A stretch of DNA of 64,000 bases from Dryococelus australis (lineage: Eukaryota; Arthropoda; Insecta; Phasmatodea; Phasmatidae): positions 132,234,163 through 132,298,162 of the forward strand of contig CM057000.1 of the NCBI GenBank assembly GCA_029891345.1, written 5' to 3'. The notes beneath the pieces are model-generated. The model had not been told where the DNA came from and did not search any database. It saw only the letters and a list, made by a program, of their open reading frames with translations. A program made the position numbers and the translations under genes. Every line of letters begins with the position of its first letter. Within the stretch, counting starts at the first letter, position 1. Positions 53,601 through 57,199 of the stretch are shown here, piece after piece.

Positions 53601-53728
53601 TTTAATGTTTCTAAATTCCAATAAGGGGAAAACAAAAAAAAATCATTTTAATAAAGGCAGAGGTAAACAAAGTAAGTAATACTCACAGCACACATTTGAC
53701 CATCCTTTCCGAGCCAAGAAGATTTAAT
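2758..53728 (-). CDS. PCID2: PCI domain-containing protein 2 (TREX-2 subunit), six exons, both ends incomplete
   Basis: PCID2 is the animal counterpart of yeast Thp1. With GANP/Xmas-2, ENY2 and DSS1 it forms TREX-2, which couples transcription to mRNA export at nuclear pores. Six minus-strand exons join in phase in this order: 53687-53728, 46184-46305, 38844-39110, 31852-32069, 17872-17972, 2758-2957. Together they give 950 nt, about 316 residues, against roughly 400 in animal homologues. Family landmarks run in the expected order: [90 protein letters not shown], then [16 protein letters not shown] and [19 protein letters not shown] of the PCI domain. All internal junctions are GT-AG. The N-terminal dozen or so residues and the C-terminal ~70 (end of the winged helix) are missing. 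The introns of about 6-15 kb are full of transposons. Coding sequence is undamaged in every exon, so the gene looks functional. Confidence 0.94.
2958..3950. other. PCID2 intron sequence with a possible short TIR repeat
   Basis: AT-rich intron without exons. Between about 3177 and 3430 a TAGAACCCTGATAC stretch near the left and a GGTTCTACC stretch near the right form a weak inverted pair. This is the usual look of pogo/Tigger-derived MITE ends (TAGAACC), but the match is short and the boundaries are unclear. Confidence 0.3.
3950..6517 (-). pseudogene. Decayed dispersed ORF, EAD/DTD (FEN1-like) superfamily, copy A
   Basis: Successive minus-strand fragments in several frames carry, from N to C terminus: a cysteine-bearing start ([26 protein letters not shown]; 6287-6517); a central [21 protein letters not shown] segment (5086-5268); [19 protein letters not shown] (near 4500-4560); then [23 protein letters not shown] and [10 protein letters not shown] in the 4037-4516 frame (residues about 45-58, 69-78 and 131-140). 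I know these motifs, loosely, from large families of uncharacterised multi-copy proteins in arthropods and other invertebrates. The E-x-A-D ... D-T-D spacing resembles the acidic metal-binding residues of FEN1/XPG/asteroid-type nucleases (inference). Frame changes and stops show the copy is dead. Copy B at 8.69-11.64 kb shares the LGGFH and AD...D motifs. Confidence 0.7.
6518..7455. other. AT-rich PCID2 intron sequence, nothing recognised
   Basis: Short chance ORFs only; no exon with splice signals and no recognisable repeat was seen. Confidence 0.5.
7456..7876. mobile_element. Foldback/MITE-like element with ~140-bp inverted arms
   Basis: The left arm (about 7456-7595) and the reverse complement of the right arm (about 7745-7876) align over nearly their whole length. 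Shared blocks include CATATGAACCACACCACGTG against CATAAGAACCACACCACATG, and GTGGCAAAATTATGCACAATGACAT against a near-identical counterpart. About 150 bases separate the arms, and the central part contains a B-box-like GGTTCAAATCATGCC on the minus strand (near 7660). The long imperfect inverted arms with no ORF fit a non-autonomous foldback element. No target-site duplication could be fixed. Confidence 0.65.
7877..8690. other. AT-rich sequence with T-rich tandem tracts
   Basis: Near 7888-8000, units of the type TTTTTTTAGGAAATGTAAA recur two to three times with A/T runs. No gene is supported here. Confidence 0.4.
8690..11640 (-). pseudogene. Decayed dispersed ORF, EAD/DTD (FEN1-like) superfamily, near full-length copy B
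   Basis: Read on the minus strand from 11,640 down, fragments in shifting frames give: [50 protein letters not shown] (about 11,290-11,330), [34 protein letters not shown] and TLMRSMKS (10,549-10,863), [22 protein letters not shown] and VAWPRGSTC (9,958-10,299), [12 protein letters not shown] (about 9,670-9,690), [10 protein letters not shown] (about 9,601-9,615), [16 protein letters not shown] (8,982-9,164) and a cysteine-rich tail, [17 protein letters not shown] (8,698-9,048). The order is as in a family of uncharacterised insect multi-copy proteins I recognise from recurring motifs. The AD...D-x-D pair resembles FEN1/asteroid nuclease acidic residues; the tail resembles a CXC zinc-binding motif. 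Multiple stops and frameshifts make it a relic. Its element class is unknown to me. Confidence 0.75.
11641..13780. other. AT-rich PCID2 intron sequence, no gene seen
   Basis: Several 60-90 codon open frames occur but none shows family resemblance, splice signals or a balanced composition. An A run lies near 11,730. Confidence 0.5.
13787..13964. repeat. CA/CATG microsatellite next to a tRNA-like (SINE-type) fragment
   Basis: A CA-rich microsatellite (about 13,787-13,855) abuts a tRNA-like segment. On the minus strand, 13,887-13,906 reads GCTGTAGCACAGTGGAATTGCG-like, close to an A box. On the plus strand 13,948-13,964 forms a perfect T-arm-like hairpin (CCGGG, loop TTTAATT, CCCGG). The two halves point in opposite directions, so this is not an intact tRNA gene; a degraded or rearranged SINE head is the likeliest reading. 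Confidence 0.35.
13965..16385. other. AT-rich PCID2 intron sequence with low-complexity tracts
   Basis: It holds a purine-rich GAGA/GAAA tract (about 14,566-14,690), a G run near 15,464-15,475 and an uninterrupted 19-base G run (15,800-15,818). No exon or transposon protein was recognised. Confidence 0.5.
16386..16530 (+). repeat. SINE 3' part (family shared with 50.6 kb and 61.6 kb copies)
   Basis: The sequence CACCCTCATCGGCTCTCAACACCTCGATGTTAAGAGCCACCC, preceded by a GGGTTTTCTC...CCCCGCCCTTTCATTC stretch, matches the copies at 50.61-50.88 kb (minus) and 61.56-61.83 kb (plus). The tRNA-like head is absent or too degraded to see here. Downstream (about 16,530-17,100) lies GC-richer sequence of unknown origin. 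Confidence 0.65.
17627..17679. repeat. Compound (AT)n-(AC)n-poly(C) microsatellite
   Basis: An AT dinucleotide tract (17,627-17,656) runs into ACACAC and a 13-base C run (17,667-17,679). The apparent Ile-Tyr repeat ORFs on both strands here are artefacts of this tract. Confidence 0.9.
17872..17972 (-). CDS. PCID2: PCID2 exon, 101 bp
   Basis: It lies between acceptor TTGTGTTTCAG and donor GTAAGTGA. The first two bases complete a codon whose G comes from the exon ending at 31,852, and it then reads [15 protein letters not shown] and [17 protein letters not shown], ending in phase 0 exactly where the exon at 2,957 begins with GFMPSK. It covers the conserved segment between the central helical repeats and the PCI core. 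The exon is too small to stand out as an ORF and was found by its motif and phase. Confidence 0.93.
17973..18539. other. AT-rich PCID2 intron sequence, nothing recognised
   Basis: No exon, repeat or transposon protein was recognised. Confidence 0.5.
18540..20260 (-). mobile_element. Retroelement leader/gag-like block, copy R2
   Basis: A GC-richer block. The minus-strand frame 19,008-19,280 contains [20 protein letters not shown] followed by APIPMPY, which parallels the [14 protein letters not shown]...PVPPVY peptide at 29.5-29.6 kb. Upstream of it on the minus strand, bases 19,621-19,700 (GTACTACCTCCTA...ACGGAAGT...AGGTGAAGTAACCTGC) match bases 30,343-30,415. This is therefore a second copy, same orientation, of the region at 29.06-31.02 kb. 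Whether the two are LTR-like flanks of one element or two elements in tandem cannot be settled by eye. Confidence 0.55.
20261..20808. other. AT-rich insert inside the retroelement block
   Basis: The composition changes from GC-richer retroelement to AT-rich sequence leading into the pogo-like element. No gene is recognised. Confidence 0.4.
20809..21515 (+). mobile_element. Pogo-like DNA transposon remnant with N-terminal transposase fragment
   Basis: Imperfect terminal inverted repeats are visible: CCGGATCTAAGAC near 20,827 and its inverted counterpart near 21,490 (GTCTTGGATTCGG), with a second internal pair (GGGGTCGCCTTAGATT / GGGGTCGTCTTAGATT). Between them a plus frame (21,092-21,310, continuing after an in-frame stop to about 21,425) reads [30 protein letters not shown] and [15 protein letters not shown]. 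That is the helix-turn-helix DNA-binding start of pogo/Tigger/CENP-B-type transposases. The catalytic DDE part is absent, so the element is non-autonomous. It lies within the 18.5-31.0 kb retroelement block. Confidence 0.7.
21660..22820 (-). mobile_element. Retroelement proline/glutamate-rich C-terminal polyprotein region
   Basis: Minus-strand frames 21,676-21,894, 21,946-22,320 and 22,620-22,808 are rich in Pro, Glu and Val with recurring units such as [17 protein letters not shown] and PPVQEEVPY, and a [17 protein letters not shown] segment. The same units occur on the plus strand after the gypsy integrase at 45.3-45.6 kb ([29 protein letters not shown]). They are therefore the part of the polyprotein that follows integrase, possibly an extended C-terminal domain. 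Several frame breaks are present. Confidence 0.6.
22821..23403 (-). pseudogene. Retroelement integrase fragment (Ty3/gypsy type), inactive
   Basis: Two minus frames (23,218-23,403, then 22,821-23,207) read as an integrase. [14 protein letters not shown] is the end of the zinc-binding HHCC domain, then [41 protein letters not shown] and [16 protein letters not shown] cover the catalytic core. The second Asp (LSD) and the Glu (PVER) of the D-D-E triad are present. The first Asp of the usual V-D-L-Y-G-P-L-P block is replaced by Tyr (SVYLFSPLP), and the frame is broken between the two parts, so it is inactive. Reverse transcriptase was not found next to it. Confidence 0.75.
24103..24291 (-). pseudogene. 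Possible retroelement gag start
   Basis: This minus frame begins [19 protein letters not shown] and continues [19 protein letters not shown], resembling the start of a gag polyprotein. About 100 bases upstream on the minus strand is AATAAAGCAG, which could be an LTR polyadenylation signal. The plus-strand ORF at 23,759-24,106 is probably the shadow of this decayed strand. Assignment is tentative. Confidence 0.35.
24972..25202 (+). pseudogene. hAT transposase N-terminus with BED zinc finger
   Basis: The frame opens with [19 protein letters not shown]. The zinc finger has the C-x2-C pair in PVCLICNE (about residues 36-41) and the H-x4-H pair in KRHYNTKH (about 54-61), preceded by WLNQYFF. This is the DNA-binding domain of GTF2IRD2/EPM2AIP1-like domesticated hAT relatives. 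The frame ends at [12 protein letters not shown], after which the protein resumes in another frame with the middle of the protein missing. Confidence 0.8.
25205..25539 (+). pseudogene. hAT transposase middle/late fragment
   Basis: It reads [58 protein letters not shown] and [19 protein letters not shown], ending [16 protein letters not shown]. This corresponds to the segment just before the dimerisation domain in the GTF2IRD2-like hAT branch. Because it follows the BED finger almost directly, the central catalytic region (including the acidic DDE residues) has been lost. Confidence 0.8.
25540..28580. other. AT-rich insert inside the hAT element
   Basis: About 3 kb separate the YKKYV segment (25,520) from the downstream end of the same protein (28,581). 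A second, diverged FYENVLQE segment occurs at about 28,562-28,590, as if the two halves come from different hAT copies or an insertion duplicated the junction. No coding sequence was recognised within; a GC-richer patch lies near 26,230-26,310. Confidence 0.45.
28581..28808 (+). pseudogene. hAT transposase C-terminal dimerisation fragment
   Basis: It reads [32 protein letters not shown], then (after one in-frame TGA) [34 protein letters not shown]. These are the conserved hATC motifs ([14 protein letters not shown], LTDxHL) in the usual order. The terminal stop (28,806-28,808) is about 240 bases before the right inverted repeat, as expected for the true end of the transposase. Confidence 0.85.
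29053..31020 (-). mobile_element. Retroelement leader/gag-like block, copy R3
   Basis: The minus frame 29,272-29,640 reads [39 protein letters not shown], then a Pro/Gln-rich tail, the same peptide as at 19.2 kb. Upstream (30,343-30,415) is the nucleotide block shared with 19,621-19,700. Between them a unit of about 180 bp is duplicated in tandem: GGCTCTACAGTTCACTACAC (about 29,946) and GGCTCTACAGTTCACCACAC (about 30,125), each followed by a near-identical GAATGGGTGGCC. A CACTAxTGCxCxATGA motif occurs three times (about 29,865, 30,050 and 30,605). Confidence 0.55.
31021..31851. other. PCID2 intron sequence with (CA)n
   Basis: It contains a short AC repeat (about 31,267-31,285) and otherwise AT-rich sequence. 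No gene is seen. Confidence 0.5.
31852..32069 (-). CDS. PCID2: PCID2 exon, 218 bp
   Basis: Acceptor TTTTTCCGTCAG, donor GTGTGTAAG. The first base completes AAT with the two bases left by the exon ending at 38,844, giving ...[16 protein letters not shown] across the junction. It then reads [56 protein letters not shown], ending one base into a codon completed by the exon at 17,972. This is the most conserved part of the protein. Confidence 0.94.
32070..32935. other. AT-rich PCID2 intron sequence
   Basis: No gene is seen. CAGTAGAACACTG near 32,809 resembles a lone pogo-type terminal repeat just left of the complete element that starts at 32,936. Confidence 0.4.
32936..34532. mobile_element. 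Pogo/Tigger-like element, non-autonomous, with TA target duplication
   Basis: The left end CAGTAAAACCCCTCTATTAC (32,936) and the inverted right end (reverse complement CAGTAGAACCTCTCTATTTG, ending 34,532) are a clear pair, each flanked by TA (32,934-32,935 and 34,533-34,534). A second, inner Tigger-like motif pair occurs around 33,050-33,160 (CCAACTGTGG...; CCAACCGTGG...), suggesting a nested copy. A GC-rich stretch (about 33,880-34,100) lies inside. No transposase frame is preserved. Confidence 0.7.
34880..36120 (+). mobile_element. LTR-like island with TATA box, polyadenylation signal and 30-bp minisatellite
   Basis: A GC-richer block with TATATAA (35,307-35,313) and, about 510 bases on, AATAAA (35,816-35,821), the same layout as the block at 0.77-1.6 kb. 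Between them lies a minisatellite starting CAGCCTGCGACATGGC (units of 28, 30, 30 and 29 bp at 35,365, 35,393, 35,423 and 35,453). The long plus-strand ORF 34,929-35,489 crosses these features and shows no known domain, so I do not treat it as a gene. A solo LTR is the most economical reading. Confidence 0.4.
35365..35481 (+). repeat. Four-unit ~30-bp minisatellite
   Basis: Units begin CAGCCTGCGACATGGCTC, CAGCCTGCGACATGGCTT, CAGCCTGCAATACAGCTC and CAGCTTGAGACAAGGCAG, with lengths 28, 30, 30 and 29. The 30-bp units keep a reading frame, giving an ACDMA/ACNTA-type ten-residue peptide repeat in one plus frame. Confidence 0.8.
36140..36900 (+). repeat. Repeat-derived block with a tRNA-type B box
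   Basis: GGTTCGACTCC (36,512-36,522) is a perfect polymerase III B box within a small T-arm-like hairpin (CGGG, loop, CCCG). The upstream 60 bases have a loose tRNA-like look but no convincing A box. A SINE head is likely; no complete tRNA cloverleaf could be drawn. Confidence 0.4.
36901..38843. other. AT-rich PCID2 intron sequence, no gene seen
   Basis: It includes a pyrimidine-rich block near 37,970-38,120. Open frames here have no recognisable domain. Confidence 0.45.
38844..39110 (-). CDS. PCID2: PCID2 exon, 267 bp
   Basis: Acceptor TGGTTTGCAG, donor GTAATTAAA. The first G completes AGG (Arg) from the upstream exon; it then reads [74 protein letters not shown] and ends with two bases of the Asn codon finished at 32,069. 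GTAATT is a weaker donor than average, but phase and homology fix it. Confidence 0.94.
39111..40973. other. PCID2 intron sequence with a poly(G) run
   Basis: A 16-base G run lies at 40,023-40,038. A GTAAGTAAA donor-like site on the minus strand near 39,690 follows a short open stretch, but no matching acceptor or homology was found. Nothing else is recognised. Confidence 0.4.
40974..41029 (-). CDS. Candidate alternative first exon of PCID2
   Basis: On the minus strand a strong start context (GCAGCCATGG) begins [18 protein letters not shown] and stops after two further bases at a consensus donor (GAG|GTAAGA). The exon is 56 nt long and leaves AG, exactly the phase that the PCID2 exon at 39,110 requires (its first base makes AGG, Arg). 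Spliced that way it would give an in-frame product lacking about the first 66 residues of PCID2. About 25 bases upstream is an ETS-type ACTTCCGC. It could also be the start of an unrelated gene, or chance. There is no homology support. Confidence 0.4.
41053..41060 (-). promoter_or_regulatory. ETS-like promoter motif (ACTTCCGC)
   Basis: On the minus strand this octamer lies about 25 bases before the ATG at 41,029. ETS/GABP-type CTTCCG sites are common in TATA-less housekeeping promoters. Support is by position only. Confidence 0.3.
41061..41701. other. AT-rich PCID2 intron sequence
   Basis: No gene or repeat was recognised. Confidence 0.4.
41702..42122. mobile_element. Short TIR element (pogo/Tc1-type MITE), 421 bp
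   Basis: The left end TACCGTATTTCGGCATGTGT and the reverse complement of the right end TACCATATTTTGGCGTGTGT pair closely over about 26 bases. Subterminal GTGCGGCCTATAC repeats occur twice near the right end (about 42,023 and 42,076). No ORF is present. The TA at each end fits TA-target insertion. Confidence 0.7.
42123..42948. other. AT-rich PCID2 intron sequence
   Basis: No gene was recognised; composition becomes GC-richer towards 42,900 where the gypsy remnant begins. Confidence 0.4.
42949..44460 (+). pseudogene. Ty3/gypsy pol remnant: end of RT, RNase H, integrase
   Basis: Plus-strand frames with several shifts cover the end of reverse transcriptase (LRHFVPN...VPLHNLLEK near 43,070-43,140), the RNase H start ([16 protein letters not shown], about 43,250-43,300) and its EYLAVVxAV segment (about 43,370), an integrase zinc-binding stretch ([13 protein letters not shown]), and the integrase core. 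The core triad is visible: Asp in AVDIMGPYP (44,005-44,007), Asp in LTDNGTPF (44,185-44,187) and Glu in [10 protein letters not shown] (44,295-44,297). All three are kept, but they lie in different frames separated by stops, so the copy is dead. The polymerase catalytic part of reverse transcriptase lies upstream and was not found. Confidence 0.85.
44709..45591 (+). pseudogene. Gypsy C-terminal Pro/Glu-rich region
   Basis: Plus frames (44,721-45,116; 45,274-45,591) are rich in Pro, Glu and Thr, with [18 protein letters not shown] and [11 protein letters not shown]. They match the minus-strand region at 21.66-22.82 kb, showing the two retroelements share this tail. The tail lies downstream of integrase, where some gypsy-type elements carry an extra domain or an env-like frame. 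No signal peptide or membrane segment was seen, so I do not call it env. Confidence 0.6.
45592..46183. other. AT-rich PCID2 intron sequence with poly(C)
   Basis: A C run lies at about 45,946-45,958. No gene was recognised. Confidence 0.4.
46184..46305 (-). CDS. PCID2: PCID2 exon, 122 bp
   Basis: Acceptor TTGTTTTACAG, donor GTTTGTG. It starts in phase 0 with [20 protein letters not shown] and ends [16 protein letters not shown] plus two bases of Arg. The LLSxRDSHxxNxxLQLExPE and [11 protein letters not shown] signatures are typical of insect PCID2 near residues 25-66. It was too small and ATG-less to show as an ORF. Confidence 0.93.
46600..48420. other. GC-richer block, probably transposon-derived, not identified
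   Basis: Composition differs sharply from the flanking AT-rich intron. Open frames on both strands are up to 120 codons and show no family resemblance. It contains a G run (about 47,729-47,741). It may be the leader/LTR part of the same class of retroelement as 18.5-31 kb, but no matching block was found by eye. Confidence 0.35.
48421..50609. other. AT-rich PCID2 intron sequence, no gene seen
   Basis: No exon or repeat was recognised; the poly(T) near 50,523 belongs to a chance ORF. Confidence 0.45.
50610..50884 (-). repeat. tRNA-derived SINE, near full length
   Basis: Read on the minus strand, the head is GGTGGCGTGGTGATGTAGTA, GTTAGACTGCTAG, then CCAGGTTCAGATCCCAGTGG, an A-box-like segment followed about 35-45 bases later by a B box (GGTTCAGATCC). 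The body (GTTTTCTCAGGGAG..., CCTGCCCTTTGATTCCAGCA) and tail (CACCCTCATCGGCTCCCAAG, ATGTTAAGAGCCACCC) match copies at 16.4 kb and 61.6 kb. This copy is the best preserved of the three. Confidence 0.8.
50885..51956. other. AT-rich PCID2 intron sequence
   Basis: No gene was recognised. Confidence 0.4.
51957..52193 (+). repeat. tRNA-derived SINE of orthopteran/polyneopteran type
   Basis: The head CACCAAGCGAGGTGGCACTG, with a degenerate B box near TTTGATCC and the body CATCCTGATTTCAGTTTTCC...CTCCAGGCGAGTGCTGGCAT, and the end AATGACCTCGCTATGG, follow the layout of a SINE I recall as very abundant in locust and related genomes (GCGAGGTGGCGCAGTGGTTAG head). It is diverged, so an old insertion. The family assignment is from memory. 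Confidence 0.7.
52278..52484 (+). CDS. Candidate 3'-terminal exon of an unidentified plus-strand gene
   Basis: A TTTTGTATTAG acceptor-like site is followed by an open frame of 68 codons to TAA (52,482-52,484). It reads [17 protein letters not shown], a Ser/Thr/Asn/Gln/Asp-rich middle and ends [14 protein letters not shown] follows 150 bases on (52,632-52,637). The polar, low-hydrophobicity composition is unlike the neighbouring chance ORFs. No homology is recognised and no upstream exon was found. It would be antisense to the PCID2 intron. It may be chance. Confidence 0.3.
   Translation, partial: GSSERIREDKHTDLDHQHTATSQFMLGNNDTSSGNQQINSQLPTMNKNVDVDEASDTQLITFQSTRRT
52632..52637 (+). promoter_or_regulatory. 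Polyadenylation signal (AATAAA)
   Basis: It lies about 150 bases after the stop of the candidate terminal exon at 52,278-52,484. Such hexamers are frequent by chance in AT-rich DNA. Confidence 0.25.
52740..53686. other. PCID2 intron sequence, no gene seen
   Basis: A somewhat GC-richer patch lies near 53,000-53,160. No exon was recognised. Confidence 0.4.
53687..53728 (-). CDS. PCID2: PCID2 exon, 42 bp micro-exon
   Basis: Acceptor GATTTGTTTCAG, donor GTGAGTATT, both strong. The exon is 14 codons in phase 0 at both ends: [14 protein letters not shown], joining directly to KLLSCRDSH. This corresponds to the x-x-x-W/I-x-x-K/R-D-G-x-x-x-A segment at residues about 13-26 of animal PCID2. Only about 12 residues, including the initiator Met, should lie upstream. 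Confidence 0.88.
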
Positions 53729-54910
53729 CTGAAACAAATCAAACCAAGTCACTAACCCTTTTAAAAACAGACACAGATATATCATAAACCGCAATCATTA
53801 AAAAAAAAAAATTTTTTAACGTGTTTTGAAATGGTGGCAAATTTTGTGTATTTATTTTCAGTAACATAAAATTACGTAGATCTAAAAATAATTAATTCTG
53901 CACTGTACCTACAATTATGATAGCCAGTGAAGTGTATCCGAGTATAATCAAGTAAACAATAAAGAACTACTTTAATGAGACAAATATGATGACCTGGAAA
54001 TCAGCATGAACAAGGGGAATTGGCATATATGCTTCATGCACTATGTGACCAGACATGTAATAGGTCCACAAGTGTGTTTAATAAAAAACAAAATTAATGA
54101 CAGTAAATATTATCTGGCATTTTTCTGTTGGGATGATGCATTGAACATTGTATGACAAATGCCAGAGTTCTGGATGCAGTTTGCAACTGGCCACTTGTGG
54201 CCACACGTGAATGCCACACATATATATTTATGATGTCCATTTTCCTTAAGGAAGTGAAAAATGAGTCCACTCCACATGGTCACATGCACTGCTAACTTTA
54301 TGTAGCAAGTTGGAATGATGGGACACTAAATTTTCCACAAATATTTTCCTTTTAGTATTCCACTGTGACATAAACCATTTAATAAATTTCTTCTTGAACA
54401 ATTAAAATGTTCGGGCTTAACCCTGATGTGATTGGTTGCCAGCTCCAACTTCCACACAGTGGATGTAGCTGGACTATAGAGGTGAAATCTACCCAAAAAA
54501 AAGAAAAAAAAAAAGTATGATGAAGTATGACAAAAAGCAAATGATACACATCAACAGTTAAACTCTTAGTGAATTAGCTGAGCAGGCATCAATACATAGT
54601 ATAAAAGTAAGTCCCTGGCGCGTGTATCTCAGTCTGTATGACTGGGCTAATCTCGAAAACCACTGAACGGATTTGGATGCTGTTTTTACTGTTATGATCT
54701 CCATTTATCGATGGAGGTTTGTGTGTATTAAAAATTGTTGTAGCACTTATAGGAGCTGAGTATTAATGGTATTAGTGAAACAAGTTGGGAAAAACAAGCT
54801 ATTTTGCTGCTTTCTAAGCATGCTCTAACAAAACTGCAGGGCTGATTGTTATAATTCTTTCATTGTTAGCAAGCTGCATTCTTCCATATAGCTATAGAAA
54901 TATATAAAGT
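53729..54910. other. Sequence upstream of the PCID2 micro-exon; start exon not found
   Basis: The minus strand was scanned for a short Met-initiated exon ending in phase 0 at a GT donor, without success. Near 54,640-54,700 the phrase CTAATCTCGAAAACCACTGAACGGATTTGGATG resembles a widespread arthropod repeat. Confidence 0.4.
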
Positions 54911-55024
54911 GGAGCCACAGAGGCCCAGTGGGTAGTGATATCTCAAGTGGTGTCATACTGGACCAGTGGGTAGAGCGATCCCAAGAGAGGACGCAGTGGC
55001 CCAGTGGCTAGAGTAATCCCAAGT
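54911..55024 (+). repeat. 38-bp tandem repeat, three units, with A-box-like core
   Basis: Three units of exactly 38 bp (54,911-54,948; 54,949-54,986; 54,987-55,024) share the core GGCCCAGTGGGTAGAGxxATCCCAAG. The core resembles the polymerase III A box (TGGCCCAGTGG) of a tRNA-derived SINE head, without a B box. Units 2 and 3 are closest to each other. Confidence 0.75.
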
Positions 55025-57199
55025 GGACAGGTCAACGAGTGCAGCTTAGTGCAGAGCAACGTGTTAAATGCAACTTAGTTCATTGTAGCATGTATAAAAG
55101 GACTTTAAGTAAAGGACCCCACAGGCATGGGAATACTCGGAGATGCCCCTACAATTTAATTAAAGTGTTTGTTTTGTTTTTATGTAAAGTGCACATGTTT
55201 CCACCCTCACCTGTTCACCTACATTCCATGCCCATCTCTACTGCAAGTATTATGTTTTCTATTTTTAAAACTGCAGGGTATTTGTTCCATGTGATTTGTA
55301 CAAGAGTTACTGGTTTAAAAGTCTTATAGACGCAAGTTTCAGACAGACAATAGTTCCCAGTGCATTGCATCCCGCCAACCCAGTGGTATGCGAGTCACCA
55401 TGGAGTCAATTGTAACAGAGATCTTAGGGGACACGGTCTGCATCGATGCGCACTCCGGTGGCATGCAACATCTTTGTAGTGTATCAATAGCAACTTTAAT
55501 CAACCGGAAACTATTTAGTTAGCCACCGGAGACACCGCCCCTCACTTCCCCATAGCTTGAATTGCCTGGGGAAGCTTAACTTGCATGTAAGTTTTCATTT
55601 AGGCTTAGCACCTTTTCTCTGTATCACCATCCTGGTGGGTTACAGCCAGGGATCTCTTAAGTTCGTACCAGCAAGTGCAATGTAAATGTAGGTACGAGGT
55701 AAAATACATGGAAGTGTTTTCATACCACGTGTATTATTTCTGAGTACTACCTTCAGGCGTTCGTGAAGTACGAGTCCGCTACAACCATCTCACGTGGCCT
55801 TTTAATCCAAGTGCAGTAATGAGTATAAATCATCTGCAGTAATTCAGCTCCAGTTGTGTGGGTCAGCCTTGAATAGACCCACTACGTAGCAATATAAGTA
55901 CTTAGACGAGGGGCAGCAATCGACGAGGAAATGCATACGTCCAGGTGAACGGCCCGCAGCACCCTGACATCATCTAGAGTGATCTCAGTATCAACAACTT
56001 TGATACCGCCTGTCGATGGTGCCTGGCGCCTAGTCGGGTAAACCAATCCTTAAAAATCCTCAACAATGAGTTCACCAAACCTCAAGTTCCACCTTAACCC
56101 TAAGTCATCCCACCACACGGCATCAAGACTGTTCCAAGATACTAATCCCACTTAGAACCAATGTATTTGGTAAATGTACGACTAAAGGTAAGTTTAAGCT
56201 CTTCGAATTCACACAGCAGCAGCCTAACTATTTGCTCCGATAACGTACCGGAAACCAATGTGTCTCAATGCTTTATCCAAAAACTCACCGTGCGTACACT
56301 GGTATCCTTTTGTAAAAATAAATTATATTATAAGTCAATATTGTTTATATCTAAAATATTTTTTGTCACATGGGGAACATTCAGCTACAACCATTTATTT
56401 AAACTTTCAACTTCAGAGGCATACGTCAGCAAAAATAGCGGAGGAAGCTGAACTTTGATATTTTTATTGTAATCCTGATAGTGTTTGCTGTTATATAAGT
56501 GGTAAATAGTATTTAAAAAATTTCAATTTTTATAAAACTATGACTATTTTTTTAAGCATCACGTGTGGGACAATTCACAACTTTTGAAATATTAAGTATA
56601 CATTACAATTCTTAAACACTTGCATTACCATATTAATGTTGTTTAATCTTTCAAGAACTTTATGATATTTCATAAATACTCTATTATACATATAATGAAC
56701 ACCAAGAAGTAATAATTGGATGAAAAATTATGTCAATTAAACAATCTTTAAGCAAAGAGTATCTTCATTTAAATTCAAATTTAAAATATCATAAATGCAT
56801 TTAAAGCTACACAAGAAAAATGGAAATTACAATTAATAGTCTACTAAAATCATATTGTTCTTTCACAAATCACAGAACTTGTAAAAATATTGACTGCTAA
56901 CAACGGTGTTGATATTTTTTCAATTATCTCTTGAGAACTGTAGTTTACAGCAACAACTTGAACCTGTCCTGCAATGTCTTTAGGCCACTTGAAAAGTCCT
57001 TTCACATTTGACTCTTCCATACAGACACTTTAATCGAATTGCTGGCCTCAATCGAAATGACTTCACCAAAGTACTACATGGTATTCGACAAGCACTAGCT
57101 GTCCTACAGCCAGGTCATCGAAATGTTCTTCTATACCTTCAACGTCAGTAGACCGACCAAAGCAGTGAGAATCGGAAGAAAGCCAATGATTTCAGCTAA
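55025..57199. other. AT-rich to mixed sequence, no gene seen
   Basis: A GC-richer patch occupies about 55,330-56,160. Open frames here (for example 56,161-56,451) have no recognisable domain. Confidence 0.4.
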
